Shown here: piece after piece, positions 15,423 through 26,366 of the stretch
Layout of the letters: each line of letters starts with the position of its first letter
How positions within the stretch are numbered: the first letter of the stretch is position 1
Assembly: GCF_002993365.1 (NCBI RefSeq)
Contig: NZ_PVNP01000117.1
Coordinates: forward strand, 1-44,744
Direction: 5' to 3'
Length of the DNA: 44,744 bases
Source: Marisediminitalea alba
Lineage (GTDB): Bacteria; Pseudomonadota; Gammaproteobacteria; Enterobacterales; Alteromonadaceae
Made by a program: the position numbers and the translations under genes
Notes under the pieces: model-generated
Told to the model about the DNA's origin: nothing
Database searches by the model: none
What the model saw: only the letters and a program-made list of their open reading frames with translations

Positions 15423-15539
15423 TACTAAAGTTTAGCTAAAATGCACAGGTAACGGATAAATCCGACAAAGGAGTGTTGTTTTTCAGGCAGCCCAACGCAT
15501 CGCATTAAACCGCAGATAGCGTTAAATTTAGTAGTATTC

Positions 15540-16754
15540 ATGAATAAAAACCGCTATCGCAAAATTGTCTTAATTTACCTGCTGACAGGCGTTTTATGGA
15601 TTATCGGCAGCGACTGGGTGCTGGCCCAGTTCTTCGGTGATTTTGAAAACACCTACATGATTTCTATGCTCAAGGGCCTTGGGTTTGTGGGGCTTATGTC
15701 CGCCCTGCTCTACGTGCTACTGATGCGTTTAAACAGTGCCGAGCTCAAAGCCCGGATAAACGAATCACCTGAGCAGCTGTTTTTAAGCCGAATCCCCAGT
15801 TACTTTTCTGCCATACCTATTATCACTTATGCCATGGAGGTAAGGGAGCACAAAGCCCTGCCACTGTGGATAAGCGAAAACCTCAGCGACGTACTCGGTT
15901 ACTCCCAGGAAGAGGCCAATTCACCGCACTGGTGGCAAAACAGCATTCATCCGGACGATCGCCTGCGCGCCATTGAAGAAAGCAAAGCCATTATTACCCG
16001 GGGCGGTGGCGATCATTATTATCGGGTTAAGCATGCCCGCGGGCATTACGTTTACTTTCATGACGAGCTGCGGTTAATACCCAATACCAACCCGCCACGC
16101 TTTATTGGCATCTGGCGCGACGTGAGTACCGAAGAAAAGGCCCTGGAGCAGGTGCAGGAGTATTCCAGCAAACTCGAAAAAATGGTGCTTGGTACGGTAA
16201 CCGCCATCTCTCACATGGTGGAATTGCGCGATCCGTACACCGCAGGCCATGAAGCCAGAGTGGGCGACTTAGCGGCTGAAATAGCCCGTAAAATGGGCCT
16301 TGATATAGATACCCAGTATGGCCTTCGTATCGCCGGGCTGGTGCATGATATTGGCAAAATCAGCGTGCCCTCGGAGTACCTGACCAAGCCGACCCGGCTA
16401 ACCGTCTCAGAGTTTGAAATTATTAAAACCCATGCCAGTAACGGTTACAGCATTCTTAAAAATATTGATTTTCCCTGGCCTATTGCCGAAGTGGCGTATC
16501 AGCATCATGAACGTATAAACGGCAGTGGTTACCCAAGAGGATTAAGCGGAGATGAGATATTGCTCGAGGCAAAAATCATTGCCGTAGCCGATGTGATTGA
16601 GTCTATGGCTACCAATCGGCCCTACCGCCATGCCCAGGGTATAGACAAAGCACTGGACGAAATTCGCCGCAACCAGGGCATTTTATACGATACCCACGTG
16701 TGCGAAGCCGCCCTTAAACTGTTTAAACAACAAGGCTATCAACTCGCCGGTTAA
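15540..16754 (+). CDS. PAS-HD-GYP protein, probable c-di-GMP phosphodiesterase
   Basis: This 404-residue inner-membrane protein has helices at about residues 8-28 and 40-62, a PAS domain at about 95-200 (LPLWISENLSDVLGYSQEEA), a short coiled linker, and an HD-GYP domain from about 215. The HD pair is in GLVHDIGK (269-270) and the GYP in GSGYPRG (about 329-334), so the metal-binding site that hydrolyses c-di-GMP looks intact. The family breaks c-di-GMP down to pGpG or GMP and promotes motility over biofilm. The PAS domain suggests control by a ligand or redox signal. It is a single gene; a GGEEF cyclase is encoded at 33363-36560. Confidence 0.92.
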   Translation: MNKNRYRKIVLIYLLTGVLWIIGSDWVLAQFFGDFENTYMISMLKGLGFVGLMSALLYVLLMRLNSAELKARINESPEQLFLSRIPSYFSAIPIITYAMEVREHKALPLWISENLSDVLGYSQEEANSPHWWQNSIHPDDRLRAIEESKAIITRGGGDHYYRVKHARGHYVYFHDELRLIPNTNPPRFIGIWRDVSTEEKALEQVQEYSSKLEKMVLGTVTAISHMVELRDPYTAGHEARVGDLAAEIARKMGLDIDTQYGLRIAGLVHDIGKISVPSEYLTKPTRLTVSEFEIIKTHASNGYSILKNIDFPWPIAEVAYQHHERINGSGYPRGLSGDEILLEAKIIAVADVIESMATNRPYRHAQGIDKALDEIRRNQGILYDTHVCEAALKLFKQQGYQLAG

Positions 16755-16777
16755 ACGATATTTTACAGCGATAAAAA

Positions 16778-16800
16778 CAGGGCCAGCGAATCCGGCCCTG
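16778..16800 (-). terminator. Terminator of the S41 peptidase gene
   Basis: CAGGGCC (16778-16784) pairs with GGCCCTG (16794-16800) around a nine-base loop. Read on the minus strand it is followed by TTTTTAT, so it mainly serves the leftward gene ending at 16815. It also lies between two convergent genes. Confidence 0.85.
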
Positions 16801-16814
16801 TCTTCCCTGCAAGC

Positions 16815-18314
16815 TTACTGGAGCACTTCAAGTGCGGCATCGATTGCCGAATCCACGCCCTGAGTGCGATCAGACAGGGAGAAAAATGGCACATTAACAT
16901 CTACTGGCACGCCTACCCCTTCATACCACTCATCATCCGGCGATAAGTACACTTCGTTGGATATTCCGAGTTCGTGTTCACCGGGTAAAGCCCAGTGCAT
17001 AATGTCAGAGAAAATACCGTGGGTCGCCTCCCCCACCAGCGTAACGTGAGGTAACTGCTGCATCGACAAGCTGAACGTCTCGGCCGCTGAAGCCGTATCG
17101 TTGCTCACCAGCAGGGCCACGGGTTTACTGGTGTAATTTACATACTGGCTAGGCGCAATATAAGCAGTTTGTGTAGCCGTTACTCCCGCACCATCCCGGG
17201 CATATTTTTTATAGGCCAGAAATTCACTTTCGGTAAAGCGACTGGCAATGGCCAGGCTGATATAGTCGTTGCCGCCGCCGTTATAGCGCACATCGATAAT
17301 CAGACCGTCCGTAGCCGCTAAATCGGTGAGCGCCTCATCCAGTGCTTGATTAAGGTTATTAAGATTAGACGTGGTTTGGGCCAGATCGTCGCTGTCTTCA
17401 TCTGCTGTAGAGTAATTATGCATGGCATCAATGCGCAGATAGCCAATATTGTTAATGGCAAACCAGGCAATTTGCTCAGACGCATCCTGCCCTATGTCTG
17501 ACGTCGCGTAGCCCATGATAATATTAATTTCCTGCCCCAGGGCATTATCAATATAGCTTTCAATATCGGCCACAATGGCGTTATTCAGTTCACTGTCCTG
17601 CAGCGGATAGCTCAGACCATTGGCCAGGGCATATTCTTCAATCAGATTGGTGGTATGTACGGGTTTGGTATAGGCCCGAATTATAGTGCCATCTGCCGCT
17701 ACCCAGGAATTATGCGAATCTGCCAATGGCAACAACGTTTGATAAACCGCCTCGTACAAGGTGGTATCCTGTTCGGTTATCTGGGTTTCCTGAGCATAGG
17801 ATAAGGCCGGCCAATCAACGTTCATACGTGCAAAGTCGACGTAGTACTCGGCCATTATCTGGCTGTACAAAGCAAACAGTTCCTGATGACTCATGTCTGA
17901 CTCAACGGTTAGTGGATCGCTGGCACAAGATGCCGGTAGCTGACTCACTTTGTCCAGCTGCCGGGTTGGTGCATGAAACTCCCGGGTGCCGCTTCCGGCA
18001 AACCATTCCAGTGCATCTTCACTGTTATTAAGCGCCACACTGCGGGTGAGCTCAGCTGTGGAAAGCTCGTCAAAGCTATCCTGCAAAATGCAATAATCCG
18101 AAGTGTACCGATAATAGAGTGCGCTGTTGTCATCCACTACCAGCACATCGCCATAAGCGGATGACGCCCAGATCCCCTGATAGGCTTCGTCAATAGCGGG
18201 AGCCGATTGTCCGCTGCCAGGCAGCTGATTGATTTGATCTTTACTGCTGCCACCACAGGCGGAAAGGCAGCCGGCGGCTATCATTACTGCAATAAGTTTT
18301 AATTTGCTGATCAT
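16815..18314 (-). CDS. S41-family peptidase, predicted lipoprotein
   Basis: This 499-residue protein has a lipoprotein signal (KLIAVMIAAGCLSAC, lipidated Cys at residue 20) followed by a glycine/serine linker. The C-terminal half is a tail-specific-protease (S41) domain: GYLRIDAMHNYS, LIIDVRYNGGGND, LLVSNDTASAAETFSLSMQQ (catalytic serine in TASAAE) and GISNEVYLSPDD. The absence of an obvious PDZ domain and the long N-terminal region fit the IRBP/tricorn-type S41 group of envelope peptidases. I chose ATG 18314 over GTG 18317 because AGGGA sits at good distance. The substrate is unknown. Confidence 0.87.
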   Translation of the reverse strand: MISKLKLIAVMIAAGCLSACGGSSKDQINQLPGSGQSAPAIDEAYQGIWASSAYGDVLVVDDNSALYYRYTSDYCILQDSFDELSTAELTRSVALNNSEDALEWFAGSGTREFHAPTRQLDKVSQLPASCASDPLTVESDMSHQELFALYSQIMAEYYVDFARMNVDWPALSYAQETQITEQDTTLYEAVYQTLLPLADSHNSWVAADGTIIRAYTKPVHTTNLIEEYALANGLSYPLQDSELNNAIVADIESYIDNALGQEINIIMGYATSDIGQDASEQIAWFAINNIGYLRIDAMHNYSTADEDSDDLAQTTSNLNNLNQALDEALTDLAATDGLIIDVRYNGGGNDYISLAIASRFTESEFLAYKKYARDGAGVTATQTAYIAPSQYVNYTSKPVALLVSNDTASAAETFSLSMQQLPHVTLVGEATHGIFSDIMHWALPGEHELGISNEVYLSPDDEWYEGVGVPVDVNVPFFSLSDRTQGVDSAIDAALEVLQ

Positions 18315-18566
18315 CACATTGTTCCCTTAGTTGTTTTCCAGAGTGTCGGTTTAACGCTCTCATTAAGCGTCATGACGGCAGCTTGCCTAAAGCAGGGTGA
18401 AAACAGGGTAAAGAAACTGAATTTACTCTCAGGTTACGGGCTTACGACCAATGCGGTTAATAAAACGTCACAGCAGCTGGACAGGCCAGCAATGTTTCTT
18501 TATATTGCGCGCCTTTAATGTCTTTTCACCGGCGTTCGCCAATTTTTATCTATCCCGGGATCCGTT

Positions 18567-20156
18567 TTGATTACTACCGCCAACATCACTATGCAATTTG
18601 GCTCTGAGCCACTGTTTGAAAATATTTCTGCCAAATTCGGCAACGGCAATCGCTATGGCCTGATTGGCGCTAACGGCTGTGGTAAATCCACTCTGATGAA
18701 AATCCTGAGCGGCAAATTAACGCCAACTGCGGGCAACGTGTCACTGGCTCCGGGCACCAAGCTGGGTATTTTGAATCAGGACCAGTTTGCCTTTGAAGAC
18801 ATGAGCGTAGTCGATGCTGTGATCATGGGCGACCGTGAACTCTGGGAAGTAAAACAGCGCCGCGACGAAATCTACTCCAAAGCCGAAATGAGCGAAGCAG
18901 AAGGGATGGAAGTTGCTGAGCTTGAAGTGCAGTTTGCGGAAATGGATGGTTATACCGCCGAGTCCCGCGCCGGTGATATTTTGATTTCGGCCGGTATTGA
19001 AGAAAGCTATCACTTTGGTTTAATGCGCGAAGTTGCACCAGGCCGTAAGGTGCGTGTACTCCTGGCCCAGGCATTATTTGCCGAACCCGACGTGCTGCTA
19101 CTCGACGAACCTACCAACAACCTGGATATTTACACCATTCACTGGCTGGCCGAAGAGCTGAACAAGCGTAAGTCCACCATGATCATCATTTCCCACGATC
19201 GCCACTTTTTAAACTCGGTTTGTACCCACATGGCCGATATTGATTACGGCGAACTGCGCATTTACCCGGGTAATTACGACGCTTTCGTAGAAGCGGCGGC
19301 ACTGGTGCAGGAACAGCTGCAAAACGAAAATGCTAAGAAAAGCGCTGAAATTGAAGAATTGCAAAGTTTCGTAGCGCGCTTCTCTGCCAACGCCTCAAAG
19401 GCAAAGCAAGCCACCTCGCGGGCCAGACGCCTGGAGAAAATCGAGCTGGCCGACATTAAGGCCTCGAGCCGTCGTAAGCCTTATATTCAATTTAAGCAGC
19501 ACAAAAAACTTCACCGTTTAGCCATTACTCTGGAAGAGCTCGGTCACGGTTACACCGGTGAGCATCTGTTCAGTGGCGGAAACCTGCTGCTGGAAGCCGG
19601 TGCCAAACTGGCCATTATTGGTGAAAACGGTGCCGGTAAAACCACCTTCCTCAAATGCCTGATTGGTGATGAAACCGCCAAAGAAGGTACCGTAAAGTGG
19701 GCCGAAAATGCGGCTGTAGGTTATGTGCCTCAGGATAGCTCGAAAGACTTTGCCAACGACATGACCATGTTTGAATGGATGTCACAATGGCGCCAGCCCA
19801 AACATGATGACCTGCAGGTAAAAGCCATGCTGGGCCGCCTGTTGTTTGGCTCTGACGACTTTAACAAGAAAGTCAGCGTGTGCTCAGGGGGTGAAAAGAA
19901 CCGCCTGTTGTTTGGTAAAATCATGCTTCAGGACATTAACGTGCTGGTAATGGATGAGCCCACCAACCACCTGGACATGGAGTCTATCGAGGCGCTTAAT
20001 ATTGCGCTAATGGCCTTTGAAGGCACAGTAATCTTTGTTAGCCACGACCGTGAATTTGTTGAATCACTGGCCACCCAGGTGATCGAAATTAAAGATAAGC
20101 AAATCACTCACTTCGACGGCACCTACGAAGAATTCCAGGCGCACCTGGGCAACTAA
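18567..20156 (+). CDS. ybiT: ABC-F ATPase YbiT
   Basis: This 529-residue protein has two soluble ABC domains and no membrane part. Domain 1 has Walker [10 protein letters not shown], a degenerate signature [12 protein letters not shown] characteristic of the YbiT group, and Walker [15 protein letters not shown]-site linker region with charged helices follows at about 240-310. Domain 2 has GENGAGKTT, signature [12 protein letters not shown] and [16 protein letters not shown] proteins act on ribosomes to relieve stalled translation. The start is TTG, supported by a GGGA six bases upstream and by alignment with the known N-terminus ..[16 protein letters not shown]. Its stop codon overlaps that of the convergent RND gene. 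Confidence 0.95.
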   Translation: MITTANITMQFGSEPLFENISAKFGNGNRYGLIGANGCGKSTLMKILSGKLTPTAGNVSLAPGTKLGILNQDQFAFEDMSVVDAVIMGDRELWEVKQRRDEIYSKAEMSEAEGMEVAELEVQFAEMDGYTAESRAGDILISAGIEESYHFGLMREVAPGRKVRVLLAQALFAEPDVLLLDEPTNNLDIYTIHWLAEELNKRKSTMIIISHDRHFLNSVCTHMADIDYGELRIYPGNYDAFVEAAALVQEQLQNENAKKSAEIEELQSFVARFSANASKAKQATSRARRLEKIELADIKASSRRKPYIQFKQHKKLHRLAITLEELGHGYTGEHLFSGGNLLLEAGAKLAIIGENGAGKTTFLKCLIGDETAKEGTVKWAENAAVGYVPQDSSKDFANDMTMFEWMSQWRQPKHDDLQVKAMLGRLLFGSDDFNKKVSVCSGGEKNRLLFGKIMLQDINVLVMDEPTNHLDMESIEALNIALMAFEGTVIFVSHDREFVESLATQVIEIKDKQITHFDGTYEEFQAHLGN

Positions 20157-23100
20157 TTGGCACTGGTACTGGCTTTGGGTGCAAAGCGGGCCAGTACCGT
20201 TACCAACAAGGCGGGTAAAAATGTCACGCTCAATACAGTGGAGACAAAAATACCGCTGAGTACGATAATCCCTACCCCACGATACAGCTCTGTCCCTTCA
20301 CCGGGGATCACCACCAGCGGCGCCAGCCCGAAGATCGTGGTACAGGTAGACATCATTATTGGCCGTAAACGCACTTCCACAGCCTGTTTTACCGCACTAT
20401 GTAAAGCTTCGCCCTGAGCCAGTAATCGCCGGGTCTGATCAACTATCAGAATCGGGTTATTCACCACCGTGCCCAGCAAAATTAAAAAGCCCAGCATGGT
20501 GATCATATCAAAGGGTTGGTAAGCACCGCCGAGCATGCCCGATACAGCGTTGTTGGCAATTAACCCCAACAGGCCACCCGCCATACCCAGAGGAATAATG
20601 GTGAGAATAAACGCCGGGTAGCCCCAGTGATTAAAGATGGCCACCAGCAGCAGGTAACACAGCGCAATGGCAATCAAAAAGTTTACCGATAAGGCATCCT
20701 GAGTGGCGGCGAGCTGATCGGCCGCGCCGGTGATCCGGGTACTCACGCTTTGCGGGATAGCACCGCTTTCGCGCAGCTCCGGCAATAAGGTGTTTTTAAC
20801 CGTGTTAACGGCGGTTTCAAGGGCCACTTCTTTGGGGGCAATCACATATACCGAAACCGTGCGCTCGCCATCGATACGGCGCACCGTGTCGCTGCGTTTA
20901 CCTTCCAGTAAAGTGGCAATGGCGTTGAGCGGTAAAATAGTGCCTTGTGGGGTAAGAATGGGCGTTGTAGCAAGTTGCTCAATGCTCTGCTGATTGCCAG
21001 CATTGCTGAACAAAAACATGTCCACCTGATCGTCATTGAGTAAAAACTCATCCACAAAGGCCCCGTCACTCACTGCAGCCACCGAGTAACCAAAATCATC
21101 GCCATTCATGCCGAGTTCGGCAAGTCGCTGCCAGTCCGGGCGAATTTCAATAAAGGGTTGTTCAAGGTCAGCGAGCCGGGATCGGAATTAATCTGTGGGT
21201 TATTAAAGTAGTCATCCGCTTTGGTGTATAACGCATTGGCCGCCTGATATAACGCATTAATATCGCTGCCGGAAAAGTCTACCGCCACTGCCCGGGTGCC
21301 GCCATCGTTACTGGAGATAATCGACCCTTTGGTGGAAAACGCACGCATGCCGGGGTAGCTCTCAAACTTCTCGTTTATAAGTGCCATCATATCGCCCACC
21401 TCGTCGGGATTAACCGGCATGGTGACCATCCATACGCTACCTATGCTCACGCGCATATTGTAAAACTGCAGGGCCGGAAATTCTGCCTCACCACGTCCGT
21501 ATGCTTCCGGATCGGCGTTCACGTAGGGTGTAAAGAATGCCCTGAGCTCATCACCAATTTCCTGCATAGACGATAAGTTATAATCCGGTGGCGCGGTCAT
21601 GGTCGAAAACGCTTTGGGCTCCTCGCCTTCCGGCAGGTATTCCGCCGCAGGCATCAGCCACCAGGCGCTACCTAATATCAACACCACTCCCGCCACTACG
21701 ATTACCAGCGCGCGAAGGCGCGAACTAATAACCGCCGAAACCAGCCCCAGACATTTTGCGGTAAACCATTTCTGGCCACTGGTGTCGCTATCTTCTGGTT
21801 TGGGCTGACGGGCCATGGCTACCGGAATAACAAAAATGGCGGCCAGCATAGAGGCAAAAATCGCCCCGGCAATGGCAATGGCAACATCTGAATAAAGTTG
21901 CCCGGCTTCCTGTTCAATAAACAAGATAGGCGCAAACACCAGTATGGTAGTTACCGTAGAGGCGAGCACTGCCGGCCACACATCCTTCACTCCTTCCACT
22001 GAGGCCTTAAACCTGCTCAGCCCCTGTCGCCGGAATTGCACAATAGATTCAAGCACCACAATGGTATTATCTACCGTCATGCCAATGGCGAAAGCCACCC
22101 CGGCCATGGAAATAACATTAATGGTGCGGCCAAAGGCCAGTAAGGCAATAAATGCCGCAATGGTACACAGCGGGATGCCCATTACGCCAATGAGCGTGGA
22201 GCGCACCGAACGCAGAAAATAGAACATTACCAGAGTAGCCAGCCCTGCTCCTAATGCCAGGTTAACCATCACGTTGCGCAGCGAACTGGAAACATACAGC
22301 ACGTCGTCGGTAAACAGCTCCATTTTAAGGCCGTTCGGGCGTAATACCTGCTCGTTAAGTTCATCAACAATCGGCAGGATCTGCTGTTTAATGGCTATCA
22401 CGTTTGAGCCGGTTTCGCGACGCACCGCGAGCCCAAGGTTACGATCGCCATTGGCGTAGGAAAGCTGGCGGCGCTCAAAGTGATCGAGTTTTACTTTGGC
22501 CACATCCTTTAAATACACATTGGTATTGTTGATGCGCCGGATGATGAGGTTTTCCAGCTCGTTTAACTGTTCAAAACGCCCCACCACCCGCAGTAAATAG
22601 CGGCTTTTATCGGCTTCGATGTCACCGGCGGAGGAGTCCTGGTTGCGCTGGACAATGGCATTGCGCACCTCAATCAGGCTGATACCGCGTTGAGCCAGCT
22701 TTGCCGGGTCGACCATGATTTGTACCTGCCGACGGGAGCCGCCACTGATTTCAATTTGCGATACGCCCTCTACGCTTTCCATTTGCGGGCGAACCACCTC
22801 GTCGACAAAGTCGTATAGCATATCAATATCCAGCGCCATGGGATTGCCCTCGGCAGGGAACAACTGAAAGTACATGAAGGCGTTACTGGAAAAGGAATCG
22901 GAGAATAACTGCGGCTGGTCAACATTCTCCGGGTAATCAGGCACCTGACTCAGCGCGTTACTGACCCGGATTAAGGCTTCGTTAACATCCACGCCAAAGG
23001 GAAATTCAAGCTCCACCCGCCCCTCGCCCATTTCGGCAAAGGAGATCATCCGTTTTAACCCGGTGATATTGCGCAGGTAGCGTTCCTGCTCTATGAGGAT

Positions 23101-23280
23101 CTCTTTTTCGATGTCTTGTGGTGTGGCACCTGGCCAACCGGTTTGCACGGTGATGGTTCTAACCTCAAGGTCTGGGATCATCTGCACCGGAATCGACAGC
23201 GCCGCCACAATCCCCATAATGCAGCTAATCCCAACGACTACGGCAACCAGAATGCCGCGCTTTACCGTTGCCTCAATCAT
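20153..23280 (-). pseudogene. RND-family efflux pump gene split by a frameshift
   Basis: The frame from 23280 gives 724 residues of an AcrB-type inner-membrane pump (MIEATVKRGILVAVVVGISC, proton-relay-like GMTVDNTIVVLES) and stops at 21106. The frame from 21109 gives 318 more, with the late helices and LRPIMMSTCTTIFGLAPLV. Together they equal one normal 1040-residue pump. Near 21163 the reading frame slips: after DPGSLTL one frame reads NNPLLKF to a stop, while the other continues EQPFIEIRPDWQRLAELGMNG, the expected pump sequence. A single lost base explains it. The two frames overlap ATGA, so reinitiation could give two halves. Whether this is a true mutation or a sequencing error is open. 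Confidence 0.85.
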
Positions 23281-24349
23281 TGATTTCAGACCTATTGGTC
23301 ACAGTGACTGCCGCCTCGTTATACAACCGCGAAACGCCAGAGATAGCATATAATTGTCCCTCAGTTGCATTGGCAACTAACACTGCATCGCCCTGCTGAC
23401 GAACAATATTCACCAGTACCCGGCTGGCCTTATTGCTGTTAATGGCAAACACACTGGCGCCACTGTCGGGATGCTGCCTGATCGCGCTTGTCGGTAACCA
23501 CACCTGTTTGTTTTCCAGTTGCGGCAGCATGATTTCCGCTTCAGCAGACATTCCCACCAGCAAGTCGGTATTCTCCGGCAGCGCGATGTGCGCGGTAAAG
23601 CTGCGGCCCTGACCGCCTGAAGCGGCAACCAGGCGCTCCAGCTTGCCGGTAATGGTATCGTGCAGGCCGGTATCCGGATGAATGCTAATGTCGCCATTAA
23701 GGTTGGTAAAGTAACTGTAGTATTCTTGCGGCACTTCGATGGTGAGGCGTTTCGCTTGCTGTGATACCAAACCGAGTACGGCGGTGGTTGGTTCCACCCA
23801 CTCCCCTACATCGACATCCCGCTGGTAAATAACGCCATCAAACGGCGCTTTGAGCGTATGACGGGCTACAATTTCTTTGCGCAGCGCAAGAATTGCTTTT
23901 AGTCTGGCCAGTTCTGCCTTAGCGTTGGCCACTTCGGCTTTACGCTGCTGGAATAAGGTTTTGGCAGCGAGTTGTTGTTGTGATAACGCATCAACTTCAT
24001 TAAGCAGACGCTCTGCTTCGTTATGAGCAACAGTGCCCACTTCGAGCTCCGCCTCAGCTTGTTGACGCGCCAGCTCAGCGAGCTTGCTGTCGAGAGTCAG
24101 TAATGGCTGACCCTGCTGAACATGATCGCCCACTTCCACAAAAAGCTTATCGACAAGTCCTGCCTGTAGCGGTGCAAGGAAGGCATCATTGGCGGTGCTT
24201 ACTGCGCCACTTAAGGTGATACTTTGATATTTCTGACTGGCCACCGGATAGGCTGCAGTCACTTCAATAGGTGAGTCTTGCGCGCTTGAAGGGAAAGATA
24301 TGCCCATACAAGATAATAAAATGAACAGGTATTTTACACAGCCGTACAT
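23273..24349 (-). CDS. RND efflux periplasmic adaptor (HlyD/MFP family)
   Basis: This 358-residue membrane-fusion protein has a signal peptide (YLFILLSCMGISFPSSAQ), a lipoyl-like half (VGDHVQQGQPLLTLDSK), an alpha-helical hairpin rich in A/E/L (about 90-150), the second lipoyl half (LKAPFDGVIYQRDVDVGEWV) and a beta barrel. It links an RND pump to an outer-membrane channel in drug or metabolite export. Its stop overlaps the pump start by eight bases, so the two form an operon. No outer-membrane factor gene is nearby. GGAGG precedes the ATG. The substrate is not predictable. Confidence 0.93.
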   Translation of the reverse strand: MYGCVKYLFILLSCMGISFPSSAQDSPIEVTAAYPVASQKYQSITLSGAVSTANDAFLAPLQAGLVDKLFVEVGDHVQQGQPLLTLDSKLAELARQQAEAELEVGTVAHNEAERLLNEVDALSQQQLAAKTLFQQRKAEVANAKAELARLKAILALRKEIVARHTLKAPFDGVIYQRDVDVGEWVEPTTAVLGLVSQQAKRLTIEVPQEYYSYFTNLNGDISIHPDTGLHDTITGKLERLVAASGGQGRSFTAHIALPENTDLLVGMSAEAEIMLPQLENKQVWLPTSAIRQHPDSGASVFAINSNKASRVLVNIVRQQGDAVLVANATEGQLYAISGVSRLYNEAAVTVTNRSEIND

Positions 24350-24552
24350 TGCGCCTCCGGTGTTTCCATCACTGTTTACCCGGACCGGGTATTCATTGCA
24401 GAGTGCAACCGGTTACACAACAGCCACTCCCTAAATTTTCATTTTGTACCTGAACAGGTTAAAAATAGATCAGTAAAGTAACAAGCAGGTAACTGCTGAG
24501 GTGAGAGTTTCAGAGCTAAGCCAGAAAGGCGGTACGGAAACCAATAAATAAT

Positions 24553-24570
24553 GGGCCGCGAGTGCGGCCC
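24553..24570 (-). terminator. Terminator of the sucrose phosphorylase gene
   Basis: GGGCCGC (24553-24559) pairs with GCGGCCC (24564-24570) around GAGT. Read leftward it is followed by a T-rich tract (ATTATTTATT). It lies 20 bp past the stop at 24590. Confidence 0.85.
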
Positions 24571-24589
24571 ACAAGGAGCAAAATTAAGA

Positions 24590-26080
24590 TCAGGCCGACA
24601 CGCTTTGAGCCAGGCTATCAACCGATATATCTACGTGGTGTTCGATACCATTTTCACTATAAGTGACAGATGCCACCAGAGAAGCAAAATCAACCGTTAA
24701 CTGCGCGGCAGACTGATCTGCCTGCCAGTTAAGGCGCAGGATATTTTCCTGTTGTGTAACGCTAAATTCACCTACCAGCGCGGCCAGCGAATTGCGTAAT
24801 CGAATCAGCGCAATCAACGCTTTGACCACGGGCTTTTCCAGCGACTCGCTGACAGCCTGTTCATCCAGATAAGGGCGGTTGATGTCACGGCCCACATTGG
24901 TTTTGGCCAGCAGTGCCATATCATTTTCGGCAGCAAAGAGTCCGGCGTAATACACCTGTGGGATCCCCGGCGAGAATATCTGCACTGCACGGGCAATCAG
25001 GTAAGCCTGGTCATTGGCGCCCAGCGCGTTGTAATAGGTACAGTTGACCTGATACAAATCGAGATTACTGGCCGCCGCTCCAGTGGCCTCACGGCTCTGG
25101 CCATTGCTGTTCTGGTGAATTTGCTCAACCAGCGAATCGATCTGAGCAGCATTAAGTAGCCCGGGTTTATCACCTTCCGGGCCCACATCCACAATGCCGA
25201 TACCATCGTGAGTGTCCAGAACCGTAACGCAATTGCGTGGCGAAATTTGCAACCAGTTAGCCAGTGCCGACGGATCGCCACTAAACAGGCTGTGCAATAC
25301 CAGTGGCGGCATAGCAAAGTCGTACACCATATCGCAGCGCTTAGCGATTTCGATTTGAGTTTTATAGTAGCTGTGTATCTCAACCAGGCACTTCATATTG
25401 CGGCTATGGGCCTGCTGGCTCAGGTCTTCGATAAAATCAAAGGTTTCTTCCAGCATAAAGCAGTTGGTGCCCGGCTTTTTAATGGCGTAGCCAGCGGCAT
25501 CCAGACGAATAAGATCCACATTATTGCGCTCGAACGCAGTTAAGATTTTCTCAAGATACGCCTGTCCTGCTTCAGAGGTGACATCAATGTCGATCTGGTT
25601 AGAGGTAAAAGTGGTCCAGAACGGCACGGTTTGGCCATTTTGCAGGGTAATATCGGTAAAACACGGTGTGGGGCGTGGACGATAAATTTTTGCGATATCC
25701 TGGTGTTCATCTGCCGCAAATACTTTGTCGCGGGTCAGAAACAGCGGCCAGAATGATGATGACTGGCCATTTGCTAATACGTCCTGAAACTGAGGACTTT
25801 GTGCTGACATATGGTTAACAATCATATCGGCCATGATGTCCATATTTTCACCCAGCTCACCGACATCCTGCCAACTGCCTAGCCGACTATCCACTTCGGT
25901 ATGGTCGATGGGATCAAATCCAGCATCTTCGCCATCGATAGGATAGAAAAAGGGTAATAAATGCACGCCGCCAAACACGCCCTTTAACTGGTTACTAAAC
26001 AGCGCATTTAACGCCTTGATGTCACCACCGCCTAGACGGTCTACATAGGTAATCAACTGGACATCATTTGAACGATTCAT
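24590..26080 (-). CDS. Sucrose phosphorylase (GH13 subfamily 18)
   Basis: The product splits sucrose with phosphate into glucose-1-phosphate and fructose in the cytoplasm, saving one ATP per sugar. The match to the well-studied Bifidobacterium enzyme is visible over the whole length: VQLITYVDRLGGGDIKALN, GFDPIDHTEVDSRLGSW, IYRPRP, GAAASNLDLYQVN and NVGRDINRPY. Counting from ATG 26080, the nucleophile is D194 (LIRLDAAGY), the acid/base E234 (LVEIHSYYK) and the transition-state aspartate D292 (LDTHDGIG). I prefer ATG 26080 to GTG 26092. A palindromic operator lies 18 bp upstream. No sucrose transporter, fructokinase or LacI regulator is in the window. Glucosylglycerol or sucrose-6-phosphate as substrate cannot be excluded. 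Confidence 0.9.
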   Translation of the reverse strand: MNRSNDVQLITYVDRLGGGDIKALNALFSNQLKGVFGGVHLLPFFYPIDGEDAGFDPIDHTEVDSRLGSWQDVGELGENMDIMADMIVNHMSAQSPQFQDVLANGQSSSFWPLFLTRDKVFAADEHQDIAKIYRPRPTPCFTDITLQNGQTVPFWTTFTSNQIDIDVTSEAGQAYLEKILTAFERNNVDLIRLDAAGYAIKKPGTNCFMLEETFDFIEDLSQQAHSRNMKCLVEIHSYYKTQIEIAKRCDMVYDFAMPPLVLHSLFSGDPSALANWLQISPRNCVTVLDTHDGIGIVDVGPEGDKPGLLNAAQIDSLVEQIHQNSNGQSREATGAAASNLDLYQVNCTYYNALGANDQAYLIARAVQIFSPGIPQVYYAGLFAAENDMALLAKTNVGRDINRPYLDEQAVSESLEKPVVKALIALIRLRNSLAALVGEFSVTQQENILRLNWQADQSAAQLTVDFASLVASVTYSENGIEHHVDISVDSLAQSVSA

Positions 26081-26097
26081 AACAACACTCACAAGAA

Positions 26098-26111
26098 CTT
26101 AATCGATTAAG
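26098..26111. promoter_or_regulatory. Palindromic operator upstream of sucrose phosphorylase
   Basis: CTTAATCGATTAAG is a perfect 14-bp palindrome with a central CG, the form used by LacI/GalR-family repressors of sugar genes. It sits just upstream of the start codon in the minus-strand leader. The assignment to a LacI-type sucrose repressor encoded elsewhere is inference. The rest of the intergenic stretch up to 26366 shows no gene. Confidence 0.6.
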
Positions 26112-26366
26112 ATAAATAATCGGATAATTCACTCCATTTGGCAAGTGTTATTTTTATGTTAATTTATGAATAACTGTTCTACAGTGCTTCAAAGGACGCT
26201 AAAAACGCTTATAAATAGAGTAACCTATCGGTGGTAAAGAGAATTTCATAATAAATACAAAACCATTTCACCAGTCACCCGGATCCCTATAATCGACCGT
26301 TTAGCTTACCGTTAGAATGTGGCAGCCGAACATACCCGGCCGCCGCCATGATCTTAACAGCCTCTT

